A model generated the notes under the pieces. It had not been told where the DNA came from. It saw only the letters and a list, made by a program, of their open reading frames with translations, and searched no databases. A stretch of DNA of 64,000 nt from contig CAYLLN010000002.1 in NCBI GenBank assembly GCA_964384375.1, positions 1-64,000 of the forward strand, written 5' to 3'. The DNA is from CAYLLN01 sp964384375 (GTDB lineage: Bacteria > Planctomycetota > Planctomycetia > Pirellulales > Pirellulaceae). Positions within the stretch are counted from its first letter, which is position 1; every line of letters begins with the position of its first letter. Below, one piece after another: positions 52,468 through 61,073 of the stretch. The position numbers were made by a program, and so were the translations under genes.

Positions 52468-54378
52468 ATGCCCGGAATCTGTGGAATCATCGACGGCGGC
52501 TTAGGTTCGTCCCGGACGAGCCTGGATGCCATGATTCGTCCCCTGGTGCCGCATCCGTGGTTCGTCACGGAGCGCATCGAGAACGAAGTCGGAGTGCGAC
52601 TGGCCGCGGTGTCCCTTGATCGAGCCGGTCGCCAGCCGCACGTCGCCGAAATGGCCGGTCTGGTCTGCGTGCTCGATGGCGAGTTGTATAACGCTCGCGA
52701 ACTCATTCAATCACTGGATGCCGAGTCGCGCCGCTTGCTCGGCGCAAACCCCAGCGACTCCGCGCTATTGCTGTCCGGTTGGCAACGCGAGGGAGCGGCT
52801 TTCCTGCGCAGGGTGAACGGTTCGTTCTCGGCATTAATTTGGGATGCGGAGCGCCAGACGGCGACCATCGTCACCGATCGCTTTGGCAACCGGCCGCTGT
52901 ACTTTGCCGTGGTCGAGGGGAGACTACTCGTCAGCTCGCGGCTCAAGAGTTTCACGGCGGATGCCGAGTTTTCCCGCGCGATCGACCCGCGGGGAATGGC
53001 CCAGTTTTTCACCTTCGGGCACTACCTCGGCGATCGCACTTCGCTCGCCGGTGCTCAGGTCTTTCCGGCCGGTGTGGCTTGGAGGTGGCACGCCGATCAA
53101 GGCCAGTGGAGTAAGTCCACATACCACGATTGGGCAGAGGCCTACGCACTTCGCTTCTCGACAACCGGCGAGTGGCTCGGCGCGATCGGCGACGCCTTCG
53201 GACGCGCCGTCCAGCGGCAAACCACGGACAAGCCGAATCTGGGGCTATCGCTCTCCGGCGGCCTCGACGCCCGCACGATCCTGGCCGCGATCGACGTGCA
53301 GAAAACCCCGCTGCAAACCGTCTGCCTCGGTATTGCTGGCAGTTTGGACCATCGCTGCGCCCAGCGTTTGGCGGAAGTCGCCGGCTGCAAGAACCACAGC
53401 CACGTTCTCGATACGCAGTTCCTGACCGACTATCGCCGGCATTTGGAATGGATGGTGCAGCTCACCGACGGGCAATACCTGTCGCAGTGCATCGTCATGC
53501 CCACGCTGCCGCTCTATCGGCGGCTGGGGATCGACGTGCTCCTCCGCGGCCATGCGGGGGAGCTGATGCACATGTACAAGGCCTACAACTACTCGCTCGA
53601 CGAGGAGGCCTTGGCGCTGGGGAGCGAAAGCCAATTGCACGCTTGGCTCCTCAAGCGGCTCTCAGCTTACATGCTCGACGGCGTGAGCCAGCCGCTGTTT
53701 GCCGGCGAATTCTGGGATGGCCTCGCCGAGCACGCCCGCTCGTCGCTGGCCGATGATATTGCTGCCACGGCGGCGACCGACATCCCCGCTCAGAAAATCT
53801 GGCAACTGTTCATCGCGCAGCGACTGCGCCGCGAGACCGTCCTCTCGCTCAACGAATTCCGCTCGATCGCCGAGACTCGCCTGCCGATTCTCGATAATGA
53901 CCTGATCGCGCTGCTCCTGGCAGCGCCGCCGGCGCTCAAGCTCGGCGAGGAAATTCAGTCTGCTTTGCTAAGGCGATTCCGCCCCGAGTTCCTCCGTGTC
54001 GTGAATGCCAATACCGGGACGCGCGTCGGCGCCGGGCCGCTGCGGCGCAAGCTCTCGTCGCTGAGACTGCGGGCGCTGGCCAAGCTCGGCCTCCCCGGTT
54101 ATCAGCCCTACGAACGGCTGGGGCTTTGGCTCAAGCGCGAATTGCGCGGTATGGTCAGTGACATCCTGCTCGATCCGCGCACGCTCGACCGTGGCATTTA
54201 CCAGCCAGACGCTCTGCGTGCGGTGGTCGCCAACCATCAAACTGGCAAGGCGAACCACACGTACCTGATCATGGCCCTGATGATCTTTGAGCTGGGGCAG
54301 CGGTATCTCGAACAGCCGATTGCTGGTGGAAACGGGGATTCAAGTCCGGAATTGGCAGCGTTGGGGGCGGGACGATGA
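52468..54378 (+). CDS. Asparagine-synthase-like amidotransferase of the exosortase locus
   Basis: 636 aa from ATG 52468 (MPGICGIIDGG). N-terminal class-II glutaminase fold (DRAGRQPHVAEM, LDGELYNARELIQSL), then the AsnB ATP-pyrophosphatase loop SLSGGLDARTIL and RGHAGELMHMYKAYN. Relatives are the XrtA-associated amidotransferases (TIGR03108-like), thought to amidate a sugar acid. Oddity: the catalytic Cys expected at position 2 is replaced by Pro; a Cys occurs at position 5. The glutaminase half may be inactive, as in beta-lactam-synthetase-type proteins. The long upstream frame inside the GT39 gene is discarded. ATGA overlap with the next gene. Confidence 0.85.
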   Translation: MPGICGIIDGGLGSSRTSLDAMIRPLVPHPWFVTERIENEVGVRLAAVSLDRAGRQPHVAEMAGLVCVLDGELYNARELIQSLDAESRRLLGANPSDSALLLSGWQREGAAFLRRVNGSFSALIWDAERQTATIVTDRFGNRPLYFAVVEGRLLVSSRLKSFTADAEFSRAIDPRGMAQFFTFGHYLGDRTSLAGAQVFPAGVAWRWHADQGQWSKSTYHDWAEAYALRFSTTGEWLGAIGDAFGRAVQRQTTDKPNLGLSLSGGLDARTILAAIDVQKTPLQTVCLGIAGSLDHRCAQRLAEVAGCKNHSHVLDTQFLTDYRRHLEWMVQLTDGQYLSQCIVMPTLPLYRRLGIDVLLRGHAGELMHMYKAYNYSLDEEALALGSESQLHAWLLKRLSAYMLDGVSQPLFAGEFWDGLAEHARSSLADDIAATAATDIPAQKIWQLFIAQRLRRETVLSLNEFRSIAETRLPILDNDLIALLLAAPPALKLGEEIQSALLRRFRPEFLRVVNANTGTRVGAGPLRRKLSSLRLRALAKLGLPGYQPYERLGLWLKRELRGMVSDILLDPRTLDRGIYQPDALRAVVANHQTGKANHTYLIMALMIFELGQRYLEQPIAGGNGDSSPELAALGAGR

Positions 54379-55568
54379 CAACACTCGCCGCTCCTGAGAT
54401 ACGCGTACCGCAGTCTAAGCCGGCGACTTCGCCCAGCCATCGGCCTACGGTCTGCCAGGTTCTGCATAGCCTGAACGTCGGTGGAGCCGAGATGCTGGCC
54501 GCTCGACTGGCGCGCCGGCTCAGCGATCGATACCGTTTTGTGTTTGCCTGTCTCGACGACCTGGGCCCGCTCGGTCGCGAGTTGCGGGATGAGGGCTACC
54601 TGGTCGAAGTGCTTGGCCGCCGGAGCGGCATCGATCTGGCCTGCGTTCGCAAGTTGGCCGCATTCGCTCGGCGAGAGGGAGCGAGCCTGCTGCACGCCCA
54701 CCAGTACACTCCGTTCTTTTATTGCCGGGCCCCTGGCACATGGTTGCCTCGTCCTCCGGTCCTGTTCAACGAGCATGGCCGGTTCTTTCCCGACCTTCCC
54801 AGCCGGAAGCGGATGGTCTTTAACCGGCTATTCTTGCGGCGCAAAGATCGCGTTGTGGCGGTGGGGGAGTCGGTGAAGCAGGCCCTGATCGACAACGAAG
54901 GCTTGCCTGCTGCGCGGATTGACGTGATTTACAACGGCGTCCGCCTGAACGACTTTTCGGTCAATGCCGGACTTCGCTTCGAGGTCCGCGACGAACTGAG
55001 AATCGACCCGGCCGCTCAGGTAGCAATTCAAGTTGCCCGCCTCGACTACCTGAAGGATCACTGCACGGCCGTCCGCACAGCCGAGCGCGTTCAAAAGCAG
55101 CTGCCCGGCTTTCAATTGCTCGTGGTCGGCGAAGGGCCAGAGCGGCCCAAGATCGAAGCGGAGATTCAGGCTCGCCAGCTTGCAGGATGTGTGCGGCTGC
55201 TCGGCATGCGGACCGACGTTCGTCGCCTGCTCGCGGCCGCTGACGTCTTCCTGCTGACGAGCATCAGCGAGGGGATTCCGGTCACGCTCATCGAAGCGAT
55301 GGGAGCCGAACTCCCCGTCGTTTCGACGGCGGTCGGCGGTATCAGGGAAGTTGTGCTTGCCGAGCAAACGGGGCTGCTCGCCCCTGCCGGCGACGATGTC
55401 GGTTTGGCGAAGGCCGCCCTCTCGCTGCTTGCGGATAGCCGGCGATCGAAGGAGTTCGGCCAAGCGGGACGAAAGCGGGCCACCGCACTGTTCAGCGAGG
55501 AGCAGATGCATGCCCAGTACGTGCAGCTCTATCAGCAGATGCTCAAAGTGGGCGGGAGCCAGTCATGA
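54375..55568 (+). CDS. GT4 glycosyltransferase
   Basis: 397 aa from the ATG overlapping the amidotransferase stop. CQVLHSLNVGGAEMLAARLA is the classic GT4 acceptor loop (G-G-A-E); HAHQYTPFFYC, VIYNGVRLNDFSVN, QVARLDYLKDHCTAVRTAE, LVVGEGPERPKIEAE and TSISEGIPVTLIEAMGAELPVV follow. Resembles the stp2-type (TIGR03088) transferase of XrtA loci. Coupled to its neighbours on both sides. Confidence 0.92.
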   Translation: MTTLAAPEIRVPQSKPATSPSHRPTVCQVLHSLNVGGAEMLAARLARRLSDRYRFVFACLDDLGPLGRELRDEGYLVEVLGRRSGIDLACVRKLAAFARREGASLLHAHQYTPFFYCRAPGTWLPRPPVLFNEHGRFFPDLPSRKRMVFNRLFLRRKDRVVAVGESVKQALIDNEGLPAARIDVIYNGVRLNDFSVNAGLRFEVRDELRIDPAAQVAIQVARLDYLKDHCTAVRTAERVQKQLPGFQLLVVGEGPERPKIEAEIQARQLAGCVRLLGMRTDVRRLLAAADVFLLTSISEGIPVTLIEAMGAELPVVSTAVGGIREVVLAEQTGLLAPAGDDVGLAKAALSLLADSRRSKEFGQAGRKRATALFSEEQMHAQYVQLYQQMLKVGGSQS

Positions 55569-56554
55569 TGGCGGCCGCGTTACCTGCATCGAAGGCGGCG
55601 GCATTCCGCGAAGTTCGCGTGCCGCTGGTTTCGGTCATCATCCCCGTGCGGAATGACGCTCGGCGGCTGGCGGTCTGTTTTCGCTCGCTGGCGGATTCGG
55701 ATTATCCGGCCGATCGCGTCGAGGTGATCGTCGTCGATAATGGATCGACAGACGATTCGGCAGAAGTAGCCAGGGCGGCCGGCGCCAAGGTGCTGGTCTG
55801 TCCGGGCCAGCGGGTCGGCGCGCTGCGAAACAGGGGGGCCGAGATTGCTCAGGGGGAGATTCTCGCACTTGTCGATTCCGACCACGAGGTTCCCGCGGGG
55901 TGGCTTTCGGCAGGCGTGCAGGAACTCGTGGACGATCCGGAATTGCACATGGTCGGCGCGCCGTACTTGCCGCCACCAGATGGAACCTGGGTCCAGCGAG
56001 TGTGGTCGCTCCACCGTCTGCGAAATGTCGCACGCGGGGAAACGGTTTGGCTCGCTTCCGGTAACCTCTTCCTCCGCAAGCACGACTTCGACCGCATCGG
56101 GGGCTTCGACGAGTCGCTTGTCGCGGCGGAGGACGTGGACTTGTGCGTGCGGTTGAAGGAAGCCGGCGGGCGAATCGTCTCCGATATGCGGCTCGCAAAC
56201 ATTCATCACGGCGAGCCGAAAACCCTCGCACACTTCTTTCGCAAGGAACTTTGGCGCGGCTCCAGTGGCATTCGGGCGTTCTTCGCCCACGGAATGCCGC
56301 TGCACGAGCTGCCAAGCCTGGCATTTCCCGTTTATCACCTGGTCGGGCTGTTGGCGGTTACGGCAGCTGTTGTCGGTCTGCTGCTGGGTACAAGCTGGAT
56401 TTGGCTCGCCATCGCCATCGCGGCTTTGCTGCTGCCGGCAGCGCTCTTGGGCCTGAAGACGAGCTTTCAAGCGGGCCGTCCACTCTCTGCTTTGCCTCTA
56501 GCGGTGCTGTATTTTACCTACGGCCTGGCGCGTGCAGTGGCGCTCTTCAAGTAA
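55565..56554 (+). CDS. GT2 glycosyltransferase
   Basis: 329 aa; starts at the overlapping ATG 55565 or the next codon, also ATG. GT-A fold: VSVIIPVRNDARRLAVCF, VEVIVVDNGSTDDSAEVA, LALVDSDHEVPAGWL (D-x-D), FDESLVAAEDVDLCVRLKE. Two or three membrane helices at the C terminus (AVTAAVVGLLLGTSWIWLAI) are unusual for a plain GT2 and suggest a membrane-bound step. Stop shares a base with the next start (TAATG). Confidence 0.9.
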   Translation: MMAAALPASKAAAFREVRVPLVSVIIPVRNDARRLAVCFRSLADSDYPADRVEVIVVDNGSTDDSAEVARAAGAKVLVCPGQRVGALRNRGAEIAQGEILALVDSDHEVPAGWLSAGVQELVDDPELHMVGAPYLPPPDGTWVQRVWSLHRLRNVARGETVWLASGNLFLRKHDFDRIGGFDESLVAAEDVDLCVRLKEAGGRIVSDMRLANIHHGEPKTLAHFFRKELWRGSSGIRAFFAHGMPLHELPSLAFPVYHLVGLLAVTAAVVGLLLGTSWIWLAIAIAALLLPAALLGLKTSFQAGRPLSALPLAVLYFTYGLARAVALFK

Positions 56555-57756
56555 TGACGACCGAGCTTGCCGAACCTGAGACCGCTCGCCAGTCACCGAC
56601 CGCGCCGCGTGCCGATGCGCCGATGGTGCTGCATGTGCGCGTCGTCACTGGCCACGGGGGTGGACCTGAGAAGACGATTCTCAACTCTCCCCGCTTTCTC
56701 ACCCAGCTCGGCTACCAGTCGAAGCTCGCCTATCTGCACCCGCCGGGCGATCCCGGTATCGACGAGCTGAAGCGGCGCGGCGCGGCCCTGAATGCCGAGG
56801 TGATCTCTGTCCCCGACCGCGGTCCGTTCGATCTGGGCGTGATTCGCCGGCTCATTCGCCTCTGCCGCGAGGAAAACGTCGCCATCTGGCACGGCCACGA
56901 TTACAAAAGCAATCTGCTTGGCCTGATCGTTCGCCGCTTCGTCCCGATGCAACTCGTCACAACGCTGCACGGCTGGACCAACCTCTCCGGCCGCATGCCG
57001 CTGTATGTCAAGCTCGACAAGTGGTGCCTCAAGTACTATCGCCGGGCGATATGTGTCTCGGACGATTTGCGCGACGCGTGCCTGGCAGCGGGTGTTGCCG
57101 CCGATCGCTGCCCGATCGTCTATAACGCTATCGATACCGACGAATACCAGCGTCGCCGCACGCACGACGAAGCCAAGCAAGAGATCGGTGCTCCAGCGAA
57201 CAGCCAGCTCATCGGAGCCGTCGGCCGATTGTCGCCCGAAAAAGGTTTCGACCTGCTGATCCGCGCTGTCGTGGAGCTGCGGCGGTCAGGGCGCGATGTC
57301 CACCTATGGATTGCCGGCGAAGGAGATGCCCGTGCTGAACTTGAGGCTCTCATCGCGGAACTCGAATGCCGCGACTACGTGCGGCTGCTGGGGCATGTGG
57401 CCGACCCCAAGCGGCTGTACGAGGCAATGGACATTTACGCATTGAGCAGCTATCGCGAAGGGCTGCCGAACGTCGTGCTGGAGGCGATGGCGCTCGAAGC
57501 GCCGGTCGTTGCCACGGCAATCGCCGGTGTACCAATGCTGGTGGAAGACGGCGTCAGCGGTTTGCTCGTCCCCCCACAGGACATGCTTGCGATCAAAGTC
57601 GCACTAGTGCAGTTGCTCAACTCGCCCGCACGGCGTCGGCAGTTGGCAGCAGCCGCCCGCGCGCGCATCGAAGAGAAGTTTTCGTTCGCTCGGCGGATGG
57701 AAAAGATCGTGGACATCTACAACGAAGTACTCGAGCGCACGACCTCAGCATGTTAG
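56554..57756 (+). CDS. GT4 glycosyltransferase
   Basis: 400 aa from ATG 56554; the longer frame from 56143 lies inside the GT2 gene and is discarded. VLHVRVVTGHGGGPEKTILN, WHGHDYKSNLLGLIV, VYNAIDTDEYQRR, AVGRLSPEKGFDLLIRAV, IAGEGDARAELEAL and SSYREGLPNVVLEAMALEAP define GT4. Its stop overlaps the next start by 7 bases. Confidence 0.92.
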   Translation: MTTELAEPETARQSPTAPRADAPMVLHVRVVTGHGGGPEKTILNSPRFLTQLGYQSKLAYLHPPGDPGIDELKRRGAALNAEVISVPDRGPFDLGVIRRLIRLCREENVAIWHGHDYKSNLLGLIVRRFVPMQLVTTLHGWTNLSGRMPLYVKLDKWCLKYYRRAICVSDDLRDACLAAGVAADRCPIVYNAIDTDEYQRRRTHDEAKQEIGAPANSQLIGAVGRLSPEKGFDLLIRAVVELRRSGRDVHLWIAGEGDARAELEALIAELECRDYVRLLGHVADPKRLYEAMDIYALSSYREGLPNVVLEAMALEAPVVATAIAGVPMLVEDGVSGLLVPPQDMLAIKVALVQLLNSPARRRQLAAAARARIEEKFSFARRMEKIVDIYNEVLERTTSAC

Positions 57757-58856
57757 CCGAGACGGTGGAACCAACCGCGAGCGTCCGCAATAACGACCAC
57801 GAAGTGGCCGTTCGAGTGCTGCGCGGCGTTCCGTCACCGGCTCAGCGAGAAGCGTGGCAAGCGGCGCTCGGCTCTTGTCGGCACCCGGCCCACGATTTGC
57901 GCTGGCTCGCTGCTTTGCAGCGAGGTCTTGGCCATTCCGCGCTGGTCGTTGAGGCGCGTCAAGACGACCGTGTCGTGGGCCTCTTGCCGCTGGCCTTCGT
58001 GAAAAGCCCCTGGTTCGGGCGTTTTCTTGTCAGCTTGCCCTATGTGAACTCGGCCGGGCCGATCGTTCTGCCGGCTGCCGCGAATGCGCCGCGGATTGAA
58101 TCGGCCTTGGTCGATCGTGCCGTCGCTTTGGCCGACGAACTCAACGTGCGATATGTGGAGCTGCGGAACGAGCGAGAGATTTCGCATCCCGCACTCACTG
58201 AGCAGAACACCAGCAAGGTTCACATGCGGCTTACGCTGCCGGCAACCGCCGATGCGCTGCTGGCGAGCTTCAAGTCCAAACTTCGCAGCCAGCTCAAAGG
58301 GACGCTCAAGCACGAATTCGAGGTCCGCTGGGGTGGTCTCGATCTATTGGCGGACTTCTATGCCGTCTTCAGCCGGAACATGCGGGATCTTGGAACACCG
58401 GTCTATCCGCGAGGTTTCTTCGCCGCCATTCTCGCCGAGTTTGGCAATGATGCTGAGCTCTGCGTCCTGCGTCACGGCGGCCAGGTCGCAGCCGCGGCAC
58501 TGCTTGTTCATGGCTGCTCCGTGACCGAGGTTCCCAGCGCTAGCGCGCTGCGAAACATGAACTCGACCGGCGTCAACATGGCCATGTATTGGCACCTTCT
58601 GACGCGGGCCATCGAACGTGGCCAGGCGACGTTCGACTTCGGCCGCAGCACCGAGGGGAGCGGAACCTACAAATTCAAAGAGCAGTGGGGTGCCAAGCCA
58701 ACCTCTGCCGTTTGGCAGTATCATGTGCGGAAGGGTTCGGCTCGCGCGATGCGGCCAGACAACGGCAAGTTCGGCCTGGCGATCCGCGTGTGGCAGAAGC
58801 TCCCCCTCTGGCTGGCCAATGCCGCCGGCCCGACGATCGTGCGCGGAATTCCTTAG
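57750..58856 (+). CDS. FemAB-related protein, exosortase-system type (TIGR03019-like)
   Basis: 368 aa from ATG 57750, overlapping the previous stop by 7 bases. GNAT-like double domain: HPAHDLRWLAAL, VVGLLPLAFVKS, LPYVNSAGPI, then FKSKLRSQLKGTLKHEFEVRWGG and FDFGRSTEGSGTYKFKEQWGAK, the signature C-terminal stretch of the PEP-CTERM-associated FemAB proteins. Family members add amino acids or acyl groups to peptidoglycan-like acceptors; here it may aminoacylate a polymer sugar. Donor unknown. Confidence 0.88.
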   Translation: MLAETVEPTASVRNNDHEVAVRVLRGVPSPAQREAWQAALGSCRHPAHDLRWLAALQRGLGHSALVVEARQDDRVVGLLPLAFVKSPWFGRFLVSLPYVNSAGPIVLPAAANAPRIESALVDRAVALADELNVRYVELRNEREISHPALTEQNTSKVHMRLTLPATADALLASFKSKLRSQLKGTLKHEFEVRWGGLDLLADFYAVFSRNMRDLGTPVYPRGFFAAILAEFGNDAELCVLRHGGQVAAAALLVHGCSVTEVPSASALRNMNSTGVNMAMYWHLLTRAIERGQATFDFGRSTEGSGTYKFKEQWGAKPTSAVWQYHVRKGSARAMRPDNGKFGLAIRVWQKLPLWLANAAGPTIVRGIP

Positions 58857-58892
58857 CCCGCCCCTCGTCGCTCGTCCGCAAGCAGGCTTCTT

Positions 58893-59867
58893 ATGAGCAT
58901 CCTTGTTACCGGCGGGGCCGGTTTTGTCGGCAGTCACCTTGTTGAAATGCTCGTCCGAACGGGCTGCCAGCGCGTCGTCGTTCTCGACAACTTCAATGAC
59001 TACTACGACCCGCGGCTGAAGCAGGCCAATGCCCAGGCTCTGGCGGCGCTTCGCGACGTAACGATCGTCGAAGGGGATTTTCGCGATGCAAGTCTGGTCG
59101 CGCGGCTGCTCCAAGAACACGCCGTGCGGGCCATCTGCCATCTGGGGGCTTCGCCTGGCGTTCCCGCCAGCTTGGAGCGTCCGCTCGAGACGACGGAAAA
59201 CAATGTGCAGGGAACGCTGGCAGTGCTTGAGGCAGCACGCCGGCATCCGGTCGAGCGATTTCTTTTCGCCTCGTCGTCCACGGTCTATGGTCGCGGTGCG
59301 GCAGCACCGTTTGTGGAGGACGCGACGCTGGGCATTCCGGCCAGTCCCTACGGCGCGAGCAAACGGGCCGGCGAGCTCCTCGGCTTCACCTACTGGCAAT
59401 TGCACGGCGTGCCGTTCGTTTCGCTGCGATTCTTCAACGTCATCGGTCCGCGTCTGCGGCCGGAACTCGCTCTGGCGGTGTTCACACGCAAGATTCTGTC
59501 TGGCGAGCCGCTGCCACTCTTTGGCGACGGTACGGTGCTCCGCGACTTCACGCACGTCAGCGACATCTGCCGTGGGATCGTCATCGCGCTAAAAGCAGAA
59601 AACGTCGTCGGTCAGTCCATCAATCTGGGCAACGACCGGCCCATCACGATTCGCCGCCTGATCGAGCTGATCGAAGCGGCGGCTGGCAAAAAGGCGATCG
59701 TCGAGCAACGCCCGCCCCGCGGCGAGGACATGCCGCTCACGCACGCGAGCCTGGAAAAGTCGCGTCGCCTTCTCGGTTACACCCCGACGGTCCCCGTCGA
59801 ACAAGCCGTGGACGAATACGTCCGCTGGGCTCGCGCGGCGGCGGATGGGTCATTCAGCAACCCATAG
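58893..59867 (+). CDS. NAD-dependent nucleotide-sugar epimerase (SDR)
   Basis: 324 aa. TGGAGFVGSHLVE cofactor loop, LDNFNDYYDPRLK (as in UDP-glucuronate epimerases), SSSTVYG, YGASK and RFFNVIGPRLRPELA. The NFNDYYDP stretch is what I would expect for a UDP-glucuronate 4-epimerase. AGG 8 bases upstream. It closes the glycan locus; a separate SDR lies at 43277 and the two are not close copies. Confidence 0.9.
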   Translation: MSILVTGGAGFVGSHLVEMLVRTGCQRVVVLDNFNDYYDPRLKQANAQALAALRDVTIVEGDFRDASLVARLLQEHAVRAICHLGASPGVPASLERPLETTENNVQGTLAVLEAARRHPVERFLFASSSTVYGRGAAAPFVEDATLGIPASPYGASKRAGELLGFTYWQLHGVPFVSLRFFNVIGPRLRPELALAVFTRKILSGEPLPLFGDGTVLRDFTHVSDICRGIVIALKAENVVGQSINLGNDRPITIRRLIELIEAAAGKKAIVEQRPPRGEDMPLTHASLEKSRRLLGYTPTVPVEQAVDEYVRWARAAADGSFSNP

Positions 59868-60242
59868 CGCCAATTGCGCGGCACCGGCCGTCTTCTTCTA
59901 AATCTCCGGCCGAGCGTTAGCTACCCGGCGATTCTTCAGGTCTGACGCCAACTCTGCCAGCAGTATCGTTTCGGAGTTGTCATCCCTTGGTCCCCGACGC
60001 CGGCCACCCCGTGCTCGGAAGTCGGCCGATCACCTGGACTGGCGTACGCCTGCAATTCAGGACGGAAAGGCGTGTTTGCCGGCCATCCGCTCGAGCAGCT
60101 TGGCAAGCGGTCCGTCATAGCCGCTATAGCCGGCAGGTTCATTACGCGATTGCCATCGTGCTCCACGAATTGAGCTAGGGTTGTGCGGCCCCCGCTGCGC
60201 GGCGGGTGTGCCCCGTCCCTTGCCGACGTCTGGAGCCTGCTC
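59868..60242. other. Gap with no supported gene
   Basis: About 375 bases between the epimerase and the small membrane gene. Overlapping short frames on both strands look like chance. No strong hairpin with a T tract, tRNA-like fold or phrase repeat was seen. Confidence 0.5.
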
Positions 60243-61004
60243 ATGTCCTCTGGTCTGTACACGCAGTCGCAATTCCCGTCCCCTCAGCAGCCCAATCAGC
60301 CGCAGTTTGGACCGCCACAAACCGCCGCGCCGCAATATGCCGCGCAACAATTGTCAGCGCCTCGCCCCGCTGCCAGCAGCGGTAAGTTCTGGCTCGGTCT
60401 GCTCATGATCGGCGGCGGCATTGCATTGCTCTTCAGCCTGATGATCGTTGCCGCGGTGTGGTATGCCGTCGCCAGCCTGCAAGGGATGCTCGTCGGCATC
60501 GGTCGCGAGGCGATGGTTTCGATCGTCGAAACGTCGGCCATTCCCGCCGGCGAGCAGCAGGAAGTGATTGCCCAGATCGACCGTGTCGTTGCCGCCCATA
60601 AGGTTGGCGAAATCGATCAGACCGATCTCGACGCACTCATGACGCGGCTCGACGATTCCCCCGTGATGGTCTATATCGCCATGTACGGTGCCGACGAATT
60701 CTATATCGATGAACTCGGTCTCGCGGGTGCCGACGAGGAGCGCGTTCGTGCGGCCTATCGCCGGGCCCTGTATGCCGTCAGCTACGGAAACGCCGATCAG
60801 GACGAGCTGTTCCTGGCTCTGCCCGACGACGAACTGTTCGATCAAAAGCTCGCCGACAATCCCGACGAGGCCAAGGCCCTGCTCATGGCGTCAGTCGAGA
60901 AGTTCCACGACCTGGCCGACAAAGCGAATGTCCCGCCAGTGCCGCCGACGATCGACATCGGCGACGAGGCGAAGAAGCTCGTCGATGAAATGCTCTCGCG
61001 GTAG
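60243..61004 (+). CDS. Small membrane protein with acidic C-terminal domain
   Basis: 253 aa from ATG 60243, supported by GGAG 7 bases upstream. A Pro/Gln-rich cytoplasmic or linker start (QFPSPQQPNQPQFGPPQ) leads into one membrane segment (GLLMIGGGIALLFSLMIVAAVWYAV), then a helical acidic domain (AEQQEVI-type, ADEERVRAAYRRALYAVS, LPDDELFDQKLADNPDEAKALL). I recognise no named family. Similar Pro/Gln-TM-helical proteins are frequent planctomycete membrane proteins. Confidence 0.7.
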   Translation: MSSGLYTQSQFPSPQQPNQPQFGPPQTAAPQYAAQQLSAPRPAASSGKFWLGLLMIGGGIALLFSLMIVAAVWYAVASLQGMLVGIGREAMVSIVETSAIPAGEQQEVIAQIDRVVAAHKVGEIDQTDLDALMTRLDDSPVMVYIAMYGADEFYIDELGLAGADEERVRAAYRRALYAVSYGNADQDELFLALPDDELFDQKLADNPDEAKALLMASVEKFHDLADKANVPPVPPTIDIGDEAKKLVDEMLSR

Positions 61005-61021
61005 TCAAGCCATTCAACGTA

Positions 61022-61045
61022 GGTCGGCGAGGCCCTTCGCCGACC
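61022..61045. terminator. Perfect 9-bp hairpin between convergent genes
   Basis: GGTCGGCGA, loop GGCCCT, TCGCCGACC. It sits 18 bases after the plus-strand stop and 29 before the end of the minus-strand gene, so it could end transcription both ways. It belongs to the GTAGGT palindrome family seen at 9855 and 62041. Confidence 0.5.
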
Positions 61046-61073
61046 AGCTTCTTGCTCGCTCGCCAAGCAGCCG

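Noticed and set aside
56143..56553. Upstream extension of the GT4 gene
   Set aside because: Arg-rich shadow of the GT2 gene; ATG 56554 overlaps the preceding stop.
57366..57749. Upstream extension of the FemAB-like gene
   Set aside because: Shadow of the GT4 gene; ATG 57750 gives a normal-length family member.
59936..60262. 108-aa minus-strand frame in the gap
   Set aside because: Pro/Arg/Thr-rich, no ribosome-binding site and no motif; treated as chance.
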